A stretch of 64,000 nt of DNA. Origin: Spinacia oleracea. Its lineage: Eukaryota; Streptophyta; Magnoliopsida; Caryophyllales; Amaranthaceae. Below, piece after piece: positions 11,344-23,943 of this stretch. The notes beneath the pieces were generated by a model. It made no database searches. It was given only the letters and a program-made list of their open reading frames with translations, and was not told the origin of the DNA. Each line of letters opens with the position of its first letter. Position 1 is the stretch's first letter. The stretch spans positions 88,975,141 to 89,039,140 of the forward strand of contig NC_079487.1 in assembly GCF_020520425.1 (NCBI RefSeq). The letters are read 5' to 3'. A program made the translations under genes and the position numbers.

Positions 11344-11536
11344 GTGAATAGTAAACCAAGTTCAAAGCTTTGTAAGTGTTAGGATTTCAAAATCAAATGG
11401 ACAATAGATTTCGGATGCATAATAGAAACCCATAAATTTGGGCATGTAGTTTGGTTTAGATCTGGGCTTTGTCCAATCAAAACAAAAAATTCAGATAAGT
11501 TACATTGGAATTTCGGATTTGATCCAATCATCCGTG

Positions 11537-14500
11537 TCACGTGACCATTATTGAACAAGTCATTGAACCTCTCGGAAGCTTGTGCAAAGTGGTATGAAGA
11601 AATATTCCCTCCGAAGTTCCACAAACTACAAGCAACTCCTCCAGAACTAAAGCGTTTCTTAAAATATATTTAACTATTTCCAGTTCCCATTCCGAACAAT
11701 GGTATTTGTTTATTGTGACTCGTTTAAGATGAAACCCCAAACAAAATGGGCTTGTTTCAGTTTTGCTCCATGACTGACATTCAAGCTCTGCAACTTCCAA
11801 ATATTTCAAATATGATTTATTGGTGTTATTTGTGATTCCCTGAAAAGATGACAGTAAGTAATAAAGTCAGATTTAACAGCAATCATAAATCATGGTAACA
11901 AGTTGTTATCTTACTGGCAAGCTAGTTGCATTACAAGAAACTTGTATAGGCTTAACTTTCATTAAAAGAACCATCAATGTTATTTTTCTAAGTACAAAGA
12001 TTTACAATGAAAAATCACCAAACAACACACTACATGGAACACAGTGAGCAAACACATGGAATCAAGGGGCTACTTTATTATCCCTCCTGCAGACAAAATT
12101 CCAAGACACATAACTCAAAAGAAGAATCACAAAAATGATTCCAAAAGAAAACTGCTTTAGAATTGGGGCAATCACTCTCTCCATTATTACATCTCAAAAC
12201 CCATATTCTGCAATCTGCAGCTAGCTTGAGATCATAGAAAATAGCTTTGGCCTCAGCGACCTCTGGTTCCCATCTCCCATTAAACTGCCACGAATCACAA
12301 ACCTTTGCTTCAGATTATTACAGCACCTACTTGAGCTAATCCCTCCAAACACCCATCATTCCAGATACTGCTATGTTATCTAATAGGTGAATTCAGTTCT
12401 GCCTGACATCATTTCTCGCAATCAAGGGGCATTTGTGACTGAGATCTATTACGCATAATGTATTAATGTGTATAGACATTATTAAAATATACAGGAAAGT
12501 CCAATCTCAACCCAACTACATTATGAAATTATACCTTAGGAGGGCATATGACATTGTAGAGTGGAACTTTATTGAAGAAGTCACGGTAGCCCTGGGCTTC
12601 CCTCCTCATTTCTTTCAGTTAGTCATGACCTGTCTCACAACAACACAGTACTCCATACTCATCAATGGAGTGCCTACTACATAGATCATTCTCCTCTCTT
12701 GTTCACCTTACGCATGGAATAGTTTTCAAGGGCAATGTTCACAGTTGGGGATCATCCTCAATTCCAGTTTCATTCCAGATGCAGAAGCTTGCAGTTAAAC
12801 CATCTATGCTTTGTTGATGATCCCTTGATGTTCTGTACGGGATCCACAGAGGTTGTCAAGCTCATGCTTACAGGATTCCAATTTTTTTCTGACACAACAA
12901 GTCTAAGTGTTAACCCTCAGTCCCTCACAAGTCACAAGTCTTCCATCTAATGTTGTGGTATTAGGGACAACAGTAACAAGAACTCATCACTGTTTCTGGT
13001 TTCACCCAGGGGAGTTTACCTTTCAAATATCTAGGGTCTCAGTCAGTCACTGGAAATTAAAAGCAGGTGATTGTGATGCTTTGATTGACAAAATGGTGGC
13101 TAGAAATAAAAATCTGGAGTTCAAAACATGCTGGTAGAGCTCAGCTTGTCAACTCAGTGCTCATGACCATTATTGGGCTCAAATCTTCTTGTTTCCCGAG
13201 GCAATTCGTAAGAGAATCAATGTTATTTGCAGAGCATTTCTTGTGGTTTGGAACATATGATGAAAATAGACCAGGTTCAGTTTCATGGGAAAAGCTTTGC
13301 CTTCCAAAGAGTAGTGGTGGCCTAGGTTTCAGAAATCTGGTTATGTGGAATCAAGCAGCTATAAGTAAACAAGCTTGGGCCATTGCTCAAAAATAGGATA
13401 ACTTATGGGTTAAATAGGTGCATGTTGTGTATGTGAAGTCTAAAAATTGGAACCAGTTCATAGCCCCTCATGCTGCTAGTTAATTGGATTATGAAGTACA
13501 TTTGTAAGGTGATGCATCACTGTTCTCCTCACCTGAATGGTAATCAGTGGATGGATGCTCCTAACTACTCTATTAAGCAAATGTATGGCAATATCAGCAA
13601 TCAGGGAGGCAAGTTGCCCTGGCAATAGTTTGTGTGGAACAAACTTTCTATTCCCCGACACAGATTCATTACGTGGTTAGCTTTCCTTGTTTGTCTCGAA
13701 ACCAGAGGTTGACTTCACCAGTTTGGGGTAGGTACCGATGATCATTGTGACTCTACCAGTTAAACAGTTTCCCACCTTTTCTTTGGGTATGAGTTCAGCA
13801 ATCAGTGTAAAACAACCATCTTCAGTTGGCTTGGTATCAACAACTACAGGTCCAATGTAGCTTCTTTGATGCAGTGGACTAGGAGACATAGCAAGGGCCA
13901 ATTCAGGAAGGCAGTGAGTTACGCTGCTAATGCTGCATTGGTTTATAATGTTTGGAGAGATAGAAATGAGGTTGTATAGCTTTTGTAGGTTCCATCTGTG
14001 TAGAAGGTGGTGGCTAGCATCAAACAGGATGTTAAGATCAGGATAGTTAATCTTATAGGGAAGAAAGTCAACACCTTTGATAGGGAATGGTTCCTGTTAC
14101 TGTATCCTTTGTTTAGCTTAGGCTAAGTGTTCTTAGCTTTTTGTTCTGGTCCCTCCTTGCAACACCTTTTGAAGTGCTTCAATATATTGATTACTTGCTT
14201 GCCAAAAAAATTTATTTATTAACATCTGTGCACGGGACCTAACCTAGTTAAGTTTATAAATACAAGATGAATTAAGTTTATAAATAAGGGTATTTGATAT
14301 ATTTTGAAAACTCAAAGGATATTTGGTGAATTTTGAAAAGTCGAAAGGTATTTGAAGCATTTATTGAAAACTCGAGGGTATTTCATAAACAAACCGTTTT
14401 TTTATTACTTGTCAGCAATTGGAGACTTATACCGTAAGGCGTTGCCGCCTTAAGCATGGAAAAGGCGCATAAAACGCACGCCTTCCATAGGTGTGTGACG

Positions 14501-16582
14501 GCTAAGGCGCGCTTTTTAAAACTAAGTGCACTCCCCTTATTGAATCTACCCAACTAACCAAAAAAATCACTAGTAACCCGCGTAATAATATGACTTGTAT
14601 ATGTATTTGTCAACATTTCAGTATTGTTAAAGGCCTCCATGATCAAGCAATACTTATACCTATGTTAAAACGTTTTATTTTTTAAGTGTTTGTAAATGCA
14701 TAACTATAATTATTATTATTTTTCTTATCAAAGTAAATGAATACACTAGAAAGTATATGAATTTCTTAAGTTACAAAAAGTTTGATATTTTGAAAATATG
14801 CATTGAGATAAATCTAACAAGATTTCACCTGTATATCAATAGTGTCCAAGTCAAAATGTATCAACTGACAAAAAAGGAAGAAGTGTGGTTTACCAACTTC
14901 CAAAAAAATCAATAAATCCAACTAACCTCTGTAAAAGTAAGTGTTTCTAGAAAAGGTGCACAAGTTAGCAGCTCCATCAATATTTTATTCCATTTGAAAT
15001 AGTTCCAACAGCCAAGCTGCAAATGATTCAGATTACGAAAGACGGGCAACTTATGCTTCAGTATCTCACATTGATTTAAAACCTACATCAAATACCCAAT
15101 CAGTCAATGTCATTGATTTTATAAAATAAACGGATGGAAGGGATCAGGAAAACAAACCTGTACGCACATTGCCATTAGATGCAAACGCCGGACATTAGAC
15201 AACGAGCTAATAAGGTTAAGTACAGTCTCAAAACTACCCCTAGCTGCAATATTAACCTCAGCTTCAACTAGAGAATTCATATCTCCAATGGAATAGCTCA
15301 ATGACCAAACATCCACATAGTTTAGATACTCCAAATTAGGAACATTAAGTACAACCTTGCTCCTTGGTTTTTTGAACCAATTATCAGTAATATTTATAGC
15401 CAATCTACGAAGAGAAGGCGAACAAATATTAACGGGATTCACAAGTTTCCAATTCACAGCAGTCAGAGCCAGGTATTCAAGAGATGGGCACCTTGAAATT
15501 AGCCTAGTCACAGAGTTATCTTTTGGGAAGTCGAGAAAAGTAAGATGGAACTCTTTCATGTTTGGGAAACAAGTAGATAAAGGAACTCCAAGATTAAGAT
15601 TAATATCAAGCTTCAACACCTCCAATGTTTTACAACGGTAAAGGGCGGAGGGCAGGACAGTGGGACTCCTCACGCGAGCAAAAATTTCAAGTTCCCTGAC
15701 TCCATGGCATATAGGAAAAGATATCCAGGATTTAAGATGAGAACGACTCATATTGGGAAAACAACTTTCGCCACATTCGAAACGGTTGAATTTTCCCTTG
15801 CCAAAATGAAGTCTATAAGTGGTTAAATAGGTGGAGCAACATTGTTTCAATAAGTTATCCACAAATATCTTGAAAATAGGGAACGAATGAATACGATGTG
15901 GACGGTGCAAACAATGAGAAATAGGCGAGTCGTCAAAGTGAAGGCATGTTACCAAAGTGAAAACACCCTTCCAACGCTTTGACAATACACTAGTAACAAC
16001 GGCATCCTTAAAAGGAAGAAATGAAAGAATGTCGGCCAATAAATAATCCGGTAAACTGCTGATCCTATCTTTTACAACCTTAATACCTTTGTCACTAGTA
16101 CTACATTCGACTGATTTGGGTTTCAAGGGCGTCAACACATCACACAATTCCAACACAGAAGTTTGACACCTGAAACATTCAATCACAAAATAATCTGCAT
16201 CATTATGCTTTCAACGAGTTCATATTAATTGATTTTGCGGTGGTATTTTACTTTAGGCTATGAGAAGCTATGACAAAGGTAATAATTATTAACACACAGA
16301 AGCCTGACACCTGAAGAATAATCCAAAGAGTTTATATTAATTTACAATTCAATTGAATAGCTGACAAGGTTGCTTCATTCTTCATACTCATAAATAAAAA
16401 TCTTAACTTTAAGGAGTTTAGGATAATAGGATGAATCTAATAAAACGATTAAAGCTTTCACCTTTATACATAAGAGATTGCCCAGCAAATTACAATTAAA
16501 TTCAATGAATTAGAAATACGCAGACATAAACAGATTAGATGATGATAGAGGAAATCAAACCAAATCACCTGGATGCATCCAT
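11537..16582 (-). CDS. F-box/FBD/LRR-repeat protein
   Basis: This is a substrate-recognition subunit of SCF-type ubiquitin ligases: the F-box binds SKP1 and the LRR/FBD part is expected to bind the target. Four exons splice with GT-AG sites in agreeing phases: 16582-16569 (ATG GAT GCA TCC AG), 16169-15158, 15082-14927 and 11839-11537, giving 494 aa. The F-box is at about residues 39-80 (DRISSLPDYLLADILSFLPF, then SKRWKGVF). LRR-like segments follow (CKTLEVLKLD, CPSLEYLAL, CSPSLRRLAI). The FBD domain is in the last exon from about residue 425 (CLGFHLKRV, ELEIVKYILRNALVLEELLV) and ends PRGSMTCSIMVT. The start is chosen because the large exon has no in-frame ATG before the F-box, while splicing to the upstream mini-exon supplies one. 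The last intron is 3.1 kb and holds two L1 fragments. Confidence 0.85.
11945..12385 (-). mobile_element. L1 LINE 3' fragment (RNase H-like relic)
   Basis: The minus strand shows remains of the RNase H domain found at the C-terminus of plant L1 ORF2: a segment VAEAKAIFYDLKLAADCRIW, then a degenerate end with RRDNKVA, followed by a 3' UTR-like tail with TTTGTACTTAG. Several frame breaks are present. It lies head-to-head with a second, plus-strand L1 fragment, both in the last intron of the F-box gene. Confidence 0.5.
12386..14210 (+). mobile_element. 5'-truncated L1 LINE (ORF2 RT and zinc-knuckle region)
   Basis: Starting inside the RT domain (LPDIISRNQGAFV near 12390), the plus strand shows RT pieces RRAYDIVEWNF and LCFVDDPLMF (the catalytic FADD box altered to FVDD), then the RT-distal region AGRAQLVNSVLMTIIGLKSS and the zf-RVT-like region near 13630-13720. 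It ends with a short A-run at 14204-14210. Frames change several times, so it is dead. 5' truncation and an A-tail are typical of L1 insertion. It lies antisense to the host F-box gene and inside its last intron, where it can be spliced out. Confidence 0.8.
14211..14926 (-). other. Remaining part of F-box gene intron 3
   Basis: AT-rich intron sequence from the L1 A-tail to the splice donor of exon 3 (GAG|GTTAGTT at 14926). A short palindromic-like GC-rich patch with AAGGCG/CGCCTT motifs sits at 14435-14515 and may be an old MITE. Nothing coding is visible. Confidence 0.5.
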
Positions 16583-16790
16583 CTTCTCCGATCTGCAGCT
16601 CAAGACCGAGAAATAGATTTGATGAAAATAACTTACTTGTACTACAAAATTTACTGGATTCTAAACTAATACGAAGTACATGTGTGAGAATAAATAAGAG
16701 GATATGACTTTCCTGGGTATCGAAGAAACCCGATCGAGGGTGGAAGAAGAAAGGGGTGTAATCGGTTAATCTTAACCTACTCGACTACTC
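16170..16790 (-). promoter_or_regulatory. Leader, first intron and promoter side of the F-box gene
   Basis: The first intron runs from the donor at 16568 (AG|GTGATT) to the acceptor at 16170 (TTTCAG|GTGTC). A second acceptor-like copy, TTCTTCAG|GTGTCAGG, lies at about 16300, so an alternative or duplicated leader exon is possible. Upstream, 16583-16750 matches 6660-6830 in front of the unrelated gene at 5263. The promoter itself has no clear TATA box that I can point to. Confidence 0.6.
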
Positions 16791-17248
16791 GTTGACCCAA
16801 CCCATTTAAGTACTAGTCTTGTATACACGATGCGTGCGAAATTATATAAAAACTTAACATTGTGTTATTACAACTAACCACAATGAATATTAGACATTAA
16901 AAAATCATTCGTAAAGTTCATATTTTAAAACAGTGGGGCATACAATACGTCAATCTTGCAATCTAAATAGTGTAACTGTGTAACTCATGTCTTTATATGA
17001 CAAAAAATCAAAATCTTAAACATATAAAATAGAGAAGCTTTAATTAATTTGATCACGTGACTCAAACAAAGTTAATAGATATCATTTAAATATGCTCGAT
17101 AAACAGATTGATTCATGATGGCAAGAGATAGAAGAAGGAAAAAAAATAGAGATCAATAGCTCTTGCTACCATTTAGAGAAGCTTAAGTATTTCATTGAAA
17201 GGAGAGGCATTTAAATTTTGATACATGAGCGTAATTTTTAGCTACTAA
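16791..17248. other. Intergenic stretch left of the Helitron
   Basis: AT-rich sequence with no supported feature. It ends at the A immediately outside the Helitron 3' terminus. Confidence 0.5.
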
Positions 17249-17280
17249 CTAGTATGATACCCGTGCGATGCACGACTTAC
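17249..17280 (-). other. Helitron 3' terminus (hairpin and CTAG)
   Basis: Minus strand: CGTGCATCGCACG forms a 5-bp stem with a 3-base loop, followed by GGTATCATA and the terminal CTAG; the next host base is T. This is the expected replication-stop structure at the 3' end of a Helitron. Confidence 0.8.
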
Positions 17281-19212
17281 GAAATCTTATTATTAAACTT
17301 GCACTACTCTTGAACAATTAGGATTTATTAACAAACTCGTCGGGATATAAAATTTACAATCATAAACTTAATACATAACACAAATCTTATACGGTAAGTA
17401 AAATGAAATCTAATAATAAAGAAGCTACATGTTTTTTAGACACAAAATGATACTTCGTACAACACATATATTATTCTTTATCATATTGGATCACCTTCAT
17501 ATAATATATACGTAGTAGAATATTTCATAATGTTAAAATAAAAAGTGGAATACAATCAAATAAATAAAAGTGAAAATATATTGAATATTTAAAAATATGG
17601 AAATATATTGAATATTAAAAAAAAGTGGAAATGTATTGAATATTACAAAAAAATTAAAAACAAAAAAAAGTGAACCTATGTTTTACCAATTAGTCATTGT
17701 TATTATTACCAAGTAGTACTCCTATAACTTAGTAACTTACCGTATTATCAATGTCATTATCATTATTTTAAAAAAAATAGAAAACAAAGAAGGGAAAGTG
17801 ATACTTTGTTTACCACCGAGTCAACGACAACTTTGTTCACTCCGCCCAGCCATTTCCACAATCAACTCACCATCTTCAACTCCCATTTTTTCCATGATTC
17901 CATCATTTTAATTTCAATATCAATATCATCCCCGCTTCATAAAACAACAGATGTACAACTTATACCCAAATCAATGCCAAAATAGGAGAGAGAAAGTAGC
18001 TCAGATCAACAACAATGGTGGAAATAGCTGCGTCGTCTTTCATGTTTAGATCTATGCACGCATACATGACGATCGATGTTCCAGGCTTCACACAAAACAG
18101 TTCAAGCCCAATTTGACTGAAGACCAGTTAAGTAATTCTTGATCAAATCAATTATTGAATATGAATTAGGTCTTTAGTTTCAATATGTTAATTGTTGATT
18201 GAAATTGTTGTTTATCTCAATTTCCAAGATTTGCATTTCATTTTCCTGTTGCTCCCCACTTCTTCCATTCCCAATTAATAAAAAAAATCAAAAATGTTCA
18301 TCTCCTCTTCATCTTTTCGGTGCAGATGATTCTTTGAATTTTGAATAAATGACGGCTTTGGAAAGAGCGAGAGGTGACGCAATCAGAACAATCTTCGGGT
18401 GGAGATGCAAGAATTAACGCTTCCATTTCTGCATGCATCCAAACTGCTTTTCTGGTATATTATTCATAATCTTCAGTAATCTTTGTTTTTATAATTCTAA
18501 TGTTTTATTTGCCAATTTTTCTGAATTTTGTTGTAAATTGTTTCAGTCATGTTTTTTTAACCAATTTCCAAACAATTATTTATTTGCATGATGGATTGCC
18601 ACATTAAAATTCAATGACGTGAATTTTGTGTAATTTTATGTGAATTTTGGGTTTAAACGGTCCAACTAACTGCATATTCCATGTATTTTACTTTTTTGAA
18701 ATACCCATATTTCTAATTATGATAATGGTTTTATTTTTTAAAATACCGCAAATTTTGATTATTTTTGAAATACCCAAGTGTATGTGTTCAATTTTATGTA
18801 CTCCGTAGTACATATTTATGTGTATCAGTTTGTATACATCCTAAAAAATAATAGGCAATTTTTAGTAAATAAGGTAACGAATAAAGTACAGCTGAATAAT
18901 TATAAGACACAAATCATAATGTATCTTTATATCAGTTTGTTATTTATCGTAAAAAGTAATTGTCAAAAATAAAAACTTCATGGTCTTTAACAACCAATAA
19001 TATTTGAACTACTTTCAGAACAGAAAAAAAAAAAAAAACCAAAAAAGAAAAGCAGAGCACTCCAATGTTGTGCCTCAATAATTGAAAATCCACTGAGTAA
19101 TGCACTGCACATAAGAAAATAAATATAAATATTTATGATATTAAATCATATCAATATATTTAGCAAAGAATGAATCAACCATAAATATAATTATGAATGA
19201 AATAGTACCTTG
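17281..19212 (-). other. Helitron 3' non-coding region
   Basis: AT-rich sequence between the helicase stop and the 3' terminus. A small plus-strand reading frame near 18015-18117 (MVEIAASSFMFRSM...) follows a UTR-like stretch but has no recognisable relative. No other gene is supported. Confidence 0.5.
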
Positions 19213-20857
19213 TCATGGTAAATTCTGAAAGATTTCTTTGTATACTACATTATTTGTAGTATTATAAACCTGATTGTCATTGTCACATATTAGGACCTTC
19301 AAACCTTTCTTTCTTGTAACTCGCGAGATTGCAACATAAAGTTGTCCATGACTAAAAACGGGCCGAGGTAGATACAAACCGACATGTGAAAGCGATTGTC
19401 CTTGGCTTTTATTCATTGTCATAGCGAAACAAACTACCAACGGAAATTGCCTTCGTTGAAACTTGATCGGCAAATTGTTGCCGGTATCCGATGGACTCAA
19501 GACCATTCTTGGAATGAATACTTTATGTCCAATGTTACTACCTGAAATGATTTGAGCTTCAACAATATATTTTCCTAGCTGAGTTATTACTAACCTGGTA
19601 CCATTGCATAAGCTAGACGACTGATTGATATTTCTGAGAAGTATAACAGGAACACCAACTTTCAATCTTATCCGATAATTAGGTAAGCCAGAACATCTAA
19701 TAGAATTAAGGAACTCAACTGGATACATGTCTTCCATTTCCATATTGTGTCTGCCTGATCAATGGTGTCAGAACTTAGGTACTCTTTCTCTTCTCTTGGC
19801 ATTAAGGATAGCAAGTAATCATTTATAGCCTCTACATTATCATGAGTCGGAGCAAGAATTGCTCTTTCCTGAAAGTACTTTGGATCCCATAAATTCTGAA
19901 GAATAGATGGATAAGTACTATTTACAATAGCTTCCACCGGATTGGTTGCTTCTGTTATCAGGTTGTCATCATGAATTTCTACAGTACCTTCACCATCATT
20001 TGGCTCTCCGACCTTACCATCTCCAATTTTCAATATCCACTCAGAAAATTCTCTTATTTCATTATTGTTTGAATCTGATCGTCCAACTTGTAGCCTCATA
20101 TTTCTTGTGAACTTTAAGACCTCACAAAAGTTCCACAGATAAGATGAGTTTATTGTAGAAAAAACAATGTCTTGTCTACTTCCCTTCGGAATAACCGGAA
20201 GGATTTGTCGGAAATCTCCTCCAAAGACGATTACCTTACCCCCAAAGGGTTGATCTGAGGGTCTTAGAACATCCCTTAATCTTCTAGCTTCAAAGCAGAA
20301 CTTATTAATCATAGGAGCTTCATCCCAAATGATAAGACTTGTTTTCATTAAAAGCTCAGCCAAATCACTTCCCGGTTTTATATTACATGTTGAGTCTTCT
20401 GTTACACTCAAAGGAATTTTAAACCTAGAATGGGCCGTTCTTCCTCTCGGAAGGAGAAGTGATGCAATTCCGCTTGAAGCAACAGGTAGCACAATTTCTC
20501 CTTTAGACCTTATAGCAGCACAAAGAGTTCTCCAAATAAAAGTTTTTCCTGTGCCGCCATATCCATATATGAAGAAGACACCCCCTTCACCTCTTTCCAC
20601 CGCACCCATAATTTTGTTGTAAACTTCTTTTTGTTCATCCGTAAGACTTGAAAAAGGTTTTTCATGCTCTTGATGTAATGCTGCTTTATCATATTGCAAT
20701 TCATCTTGGATCAACTTGTTTCTCCCCTCTGACATGAGCATATCATCTGGAAACGGTATCATCGGAAAATATCTAAGTGTATTGCCATTACTTCGCAAAA
20801 AATTTTCGATTTCAAATAGAGTGTAATTCTTTAGTTGGTCATCTGATAACTCCAAGT
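19213..20857 (-). pseudogene. Helitron helicase domain (Pif1-type), C-terminal half of RepHel
   Basis: This is an SF1B DNA helicase that unwinds DNA during Helitron rolling-circle transposition. The exon opens after a TTTGTGCAG acceptor at 20858. Motifs seen, counting from 20855: Walker A GYGGTGKT (98-105), Walker B IIWDEAPM (176-183), FGGDFRQILPVIP, and in the C-terminal block [18 protein letters not shown] and [13 protein letters not shown]. The reading frame changes near 19740: the segment before it stops at 19668 and the segment carrying the last motifs runs from about 19743 to 19213. A full helicase therefore cannot be read without that break. The normal partner, an N-terminal HUH Rep nuclease domain, is not found upstream. 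Confidence 0.85.
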
Positions 20858-21008
20858 CTGCACAAAGTTTAAAGTATACAAATTAAGACAAAAATAGCAT
20901 ATAGATAGTTTACAAAGGTTTATCGAAAAAAAAACATACAAATTCTATATAAAAATTCTATATAGTATCATCAGGTCTTAATCTATGTACTATTTGTATT
21001 TGATACAA

Positions 21009-21344
21009 AAATATATACAGACTAATACAAAAATAGTAGTATACAAATAAGACTTGTGTCTTAATAATTAAAATAGTATTTTTGTTATCTGACCATACTT
21101 TTTATAAGTTAGATTTTCATATAATATATTTTCTTTGGTAAAACATATTTTATTTTATCTATATATACTTTTTTTTATATATATACAGACTAATACAAAA
21201 ATAGTAGTATACAAATAAGACTTGTGTCATAATAATTAAAATAGTATTTTTGTTATCTGACCATACTTTTTATAAGTTAGATTTTCATATAATATATTTT
21301 CTTTGGTAAAACAAATTTTATTTTATCTATATATACTTTTTTTT
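21009..21344. repeat. Two tandem copies of a 168-bp AT-rich unit
   Basis: The block starting ATATACAGACTAATACAAAA is repeated head-to-tail with only a few differences. It sits exactly where the Rep (HUH) domain of the RepHel gene would be expected. Confidence 0.9.
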
Positions 21345-21377
21345 ATATATAAAAAATAATATATTATAAAATAATTT

Positions 21378-22817
21378 TGACCATGTAATCTAAAGGTGTA
21401 AGGCCCTCTCCCTTGATTGACTGTTGAATCTATCTTGCCACCCATTGACGTAAATGCGAACATACCATTATAAGATCTTATATTATCTAGAAATGTCCTA
21501 CTTTTAGGGTCCTCATTCTTCAAAAGACCACAAAGTGGCAGTGGTGGCTCTTTTAGTATAAGTAGTAGCACTTTTCCTTGTAAACAACACTTAGAAAACT
21601 TCGGATCTTTTGGTTCACCTTTTTTGTTCTTTTCCAATCTTTCCTCATACCAGTGCATCGCACCACAAAACTTACAAATATATGTCGGATCTCCAAGGTC
21701 CCAATACTCTGTGTAAACATTAAAAATTATGTTAGTCTGCAACTTAATATGCATTTGAAACATGTTAATTAATCTTAAGTATTCTCAAATTTTCATATGA
21801 TATTATATACCTTGAACTCCTTGTGTAATCATATTCGTTATAATTCCATTGGTAGAAACGGAACTGTTGGCAGACTTGGCACCTATAACATATCATATTA
21901 TCATGTGTGCGATCAAATTCAAATATAAATAGTATTTTAGGCATAAAACCCTAAAAGAATCTGATTACTTACCAGTCTTTGAAGTAGTAGCACTGGATGG
22001 AGTTCTTTTTGCAGTAGACTTCATGAGATTTTTGTGTGTCCCTTAATAGTTTACTCATATCCATGTATATTAGTACAGAATATATAAATCAATTAGTGTA
22101 CTCAATATTATCCTCATTTGTTTTAGTAATAACATACCTTGATCTCCTTGAATATTTTATTTGGTGGAAACGTAGTTATCAGCTCCTACATTATAGTATA
22201 TTGAACTCTCAAAACCAAATACTTCCAGTTTAGGTTTGTATATTATAATACATAAATCTGATTGTGTTCCTGATTACTTACCACTTGGAGTGCTTTTTGC
22301 AATAGACTTAGTGGCAACCCTTTTCTTTCTTTGTTCACTTTCACATTGACTGTAAGCATCCTTCCCTTGAACTTGGTTGTGAATCGAATTTGCTTCATGA
22401 TACAATATCATTGATAAAGCTTAGCTAAGAGTTTCAACATGTCTTTTAATTCATAGTTCTTTCTGACCATGCCAGATTACAGCCAGATTATATTGTAATG
22501 ATTAAAATGCGTTGAACTTTATAAAATTAACGAACAAAAAGTAATATATCTGACCATTTGAAATGTCGCTCAGTGGATTTCTCTGACCGGTATTGAGTGA
22601 TTTTCCTATTTGTTGCCTTGGTGGTAGTGGTCGCTCTATAACGCAGGATCAATAATTGTCAAGTTTGTATAATGCGTCGTTGCAATAAATAGATAAATAG
22701 TTAATGTATAGGAGAGGTTATGGTACTACCGGCATTATCAATTTCTCTTCTTTGGCGCTTCCTTGCCATAATCTCCTTCCTCCTTAGCCTCGCGAATGAT
22801 GGAAAATTTGGATCCAT
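21378..22817 (-). pseudogene. N-terminal exons of Helitron RepHel
   Basis: The start is taken as the ATG at 22817 (MDPNFPSFARLRRKEIMARK; donor CCG|GTAG at 22729). A second exon at about 22552-22630 is in phase (ERPLPPRQQIG... PLSDISN). Further short exons follow at about 22280-22400, 21972-22025 and 21815-21880. The last exon, about 21378-21709, carries the typical pre-Rep region: GDPTYICKFCGAMHWYEERL and then IRSYNGMFAFTSMGGKID, ending at RLHGQN. In complete plant Helitron proteins this last motif is followed directly by the Rep nuclease domain. Here it runs into the AT-rich tandem repeat. The gene is therefore a Rep-less deletion form that could not nick DNA by itself. Confidence 0.75.
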
Positions 22818-23938
<1,121 letters not shown>

Positions 23939-23943
23939 TGGAC

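Noticed and set aside
16170-16186. Start of the F-box protein at 16186
   Set aside because: That codon is GTG, and it lies in the intron before the TTTCAG acceptor; the spliced mini-exon at 16582 supplies an in-phase ATG.
18015-18117. Small frame MVEIAASSFMFRSM
   Set aside because: Only about 33 residues with no relative and no splice partner found.
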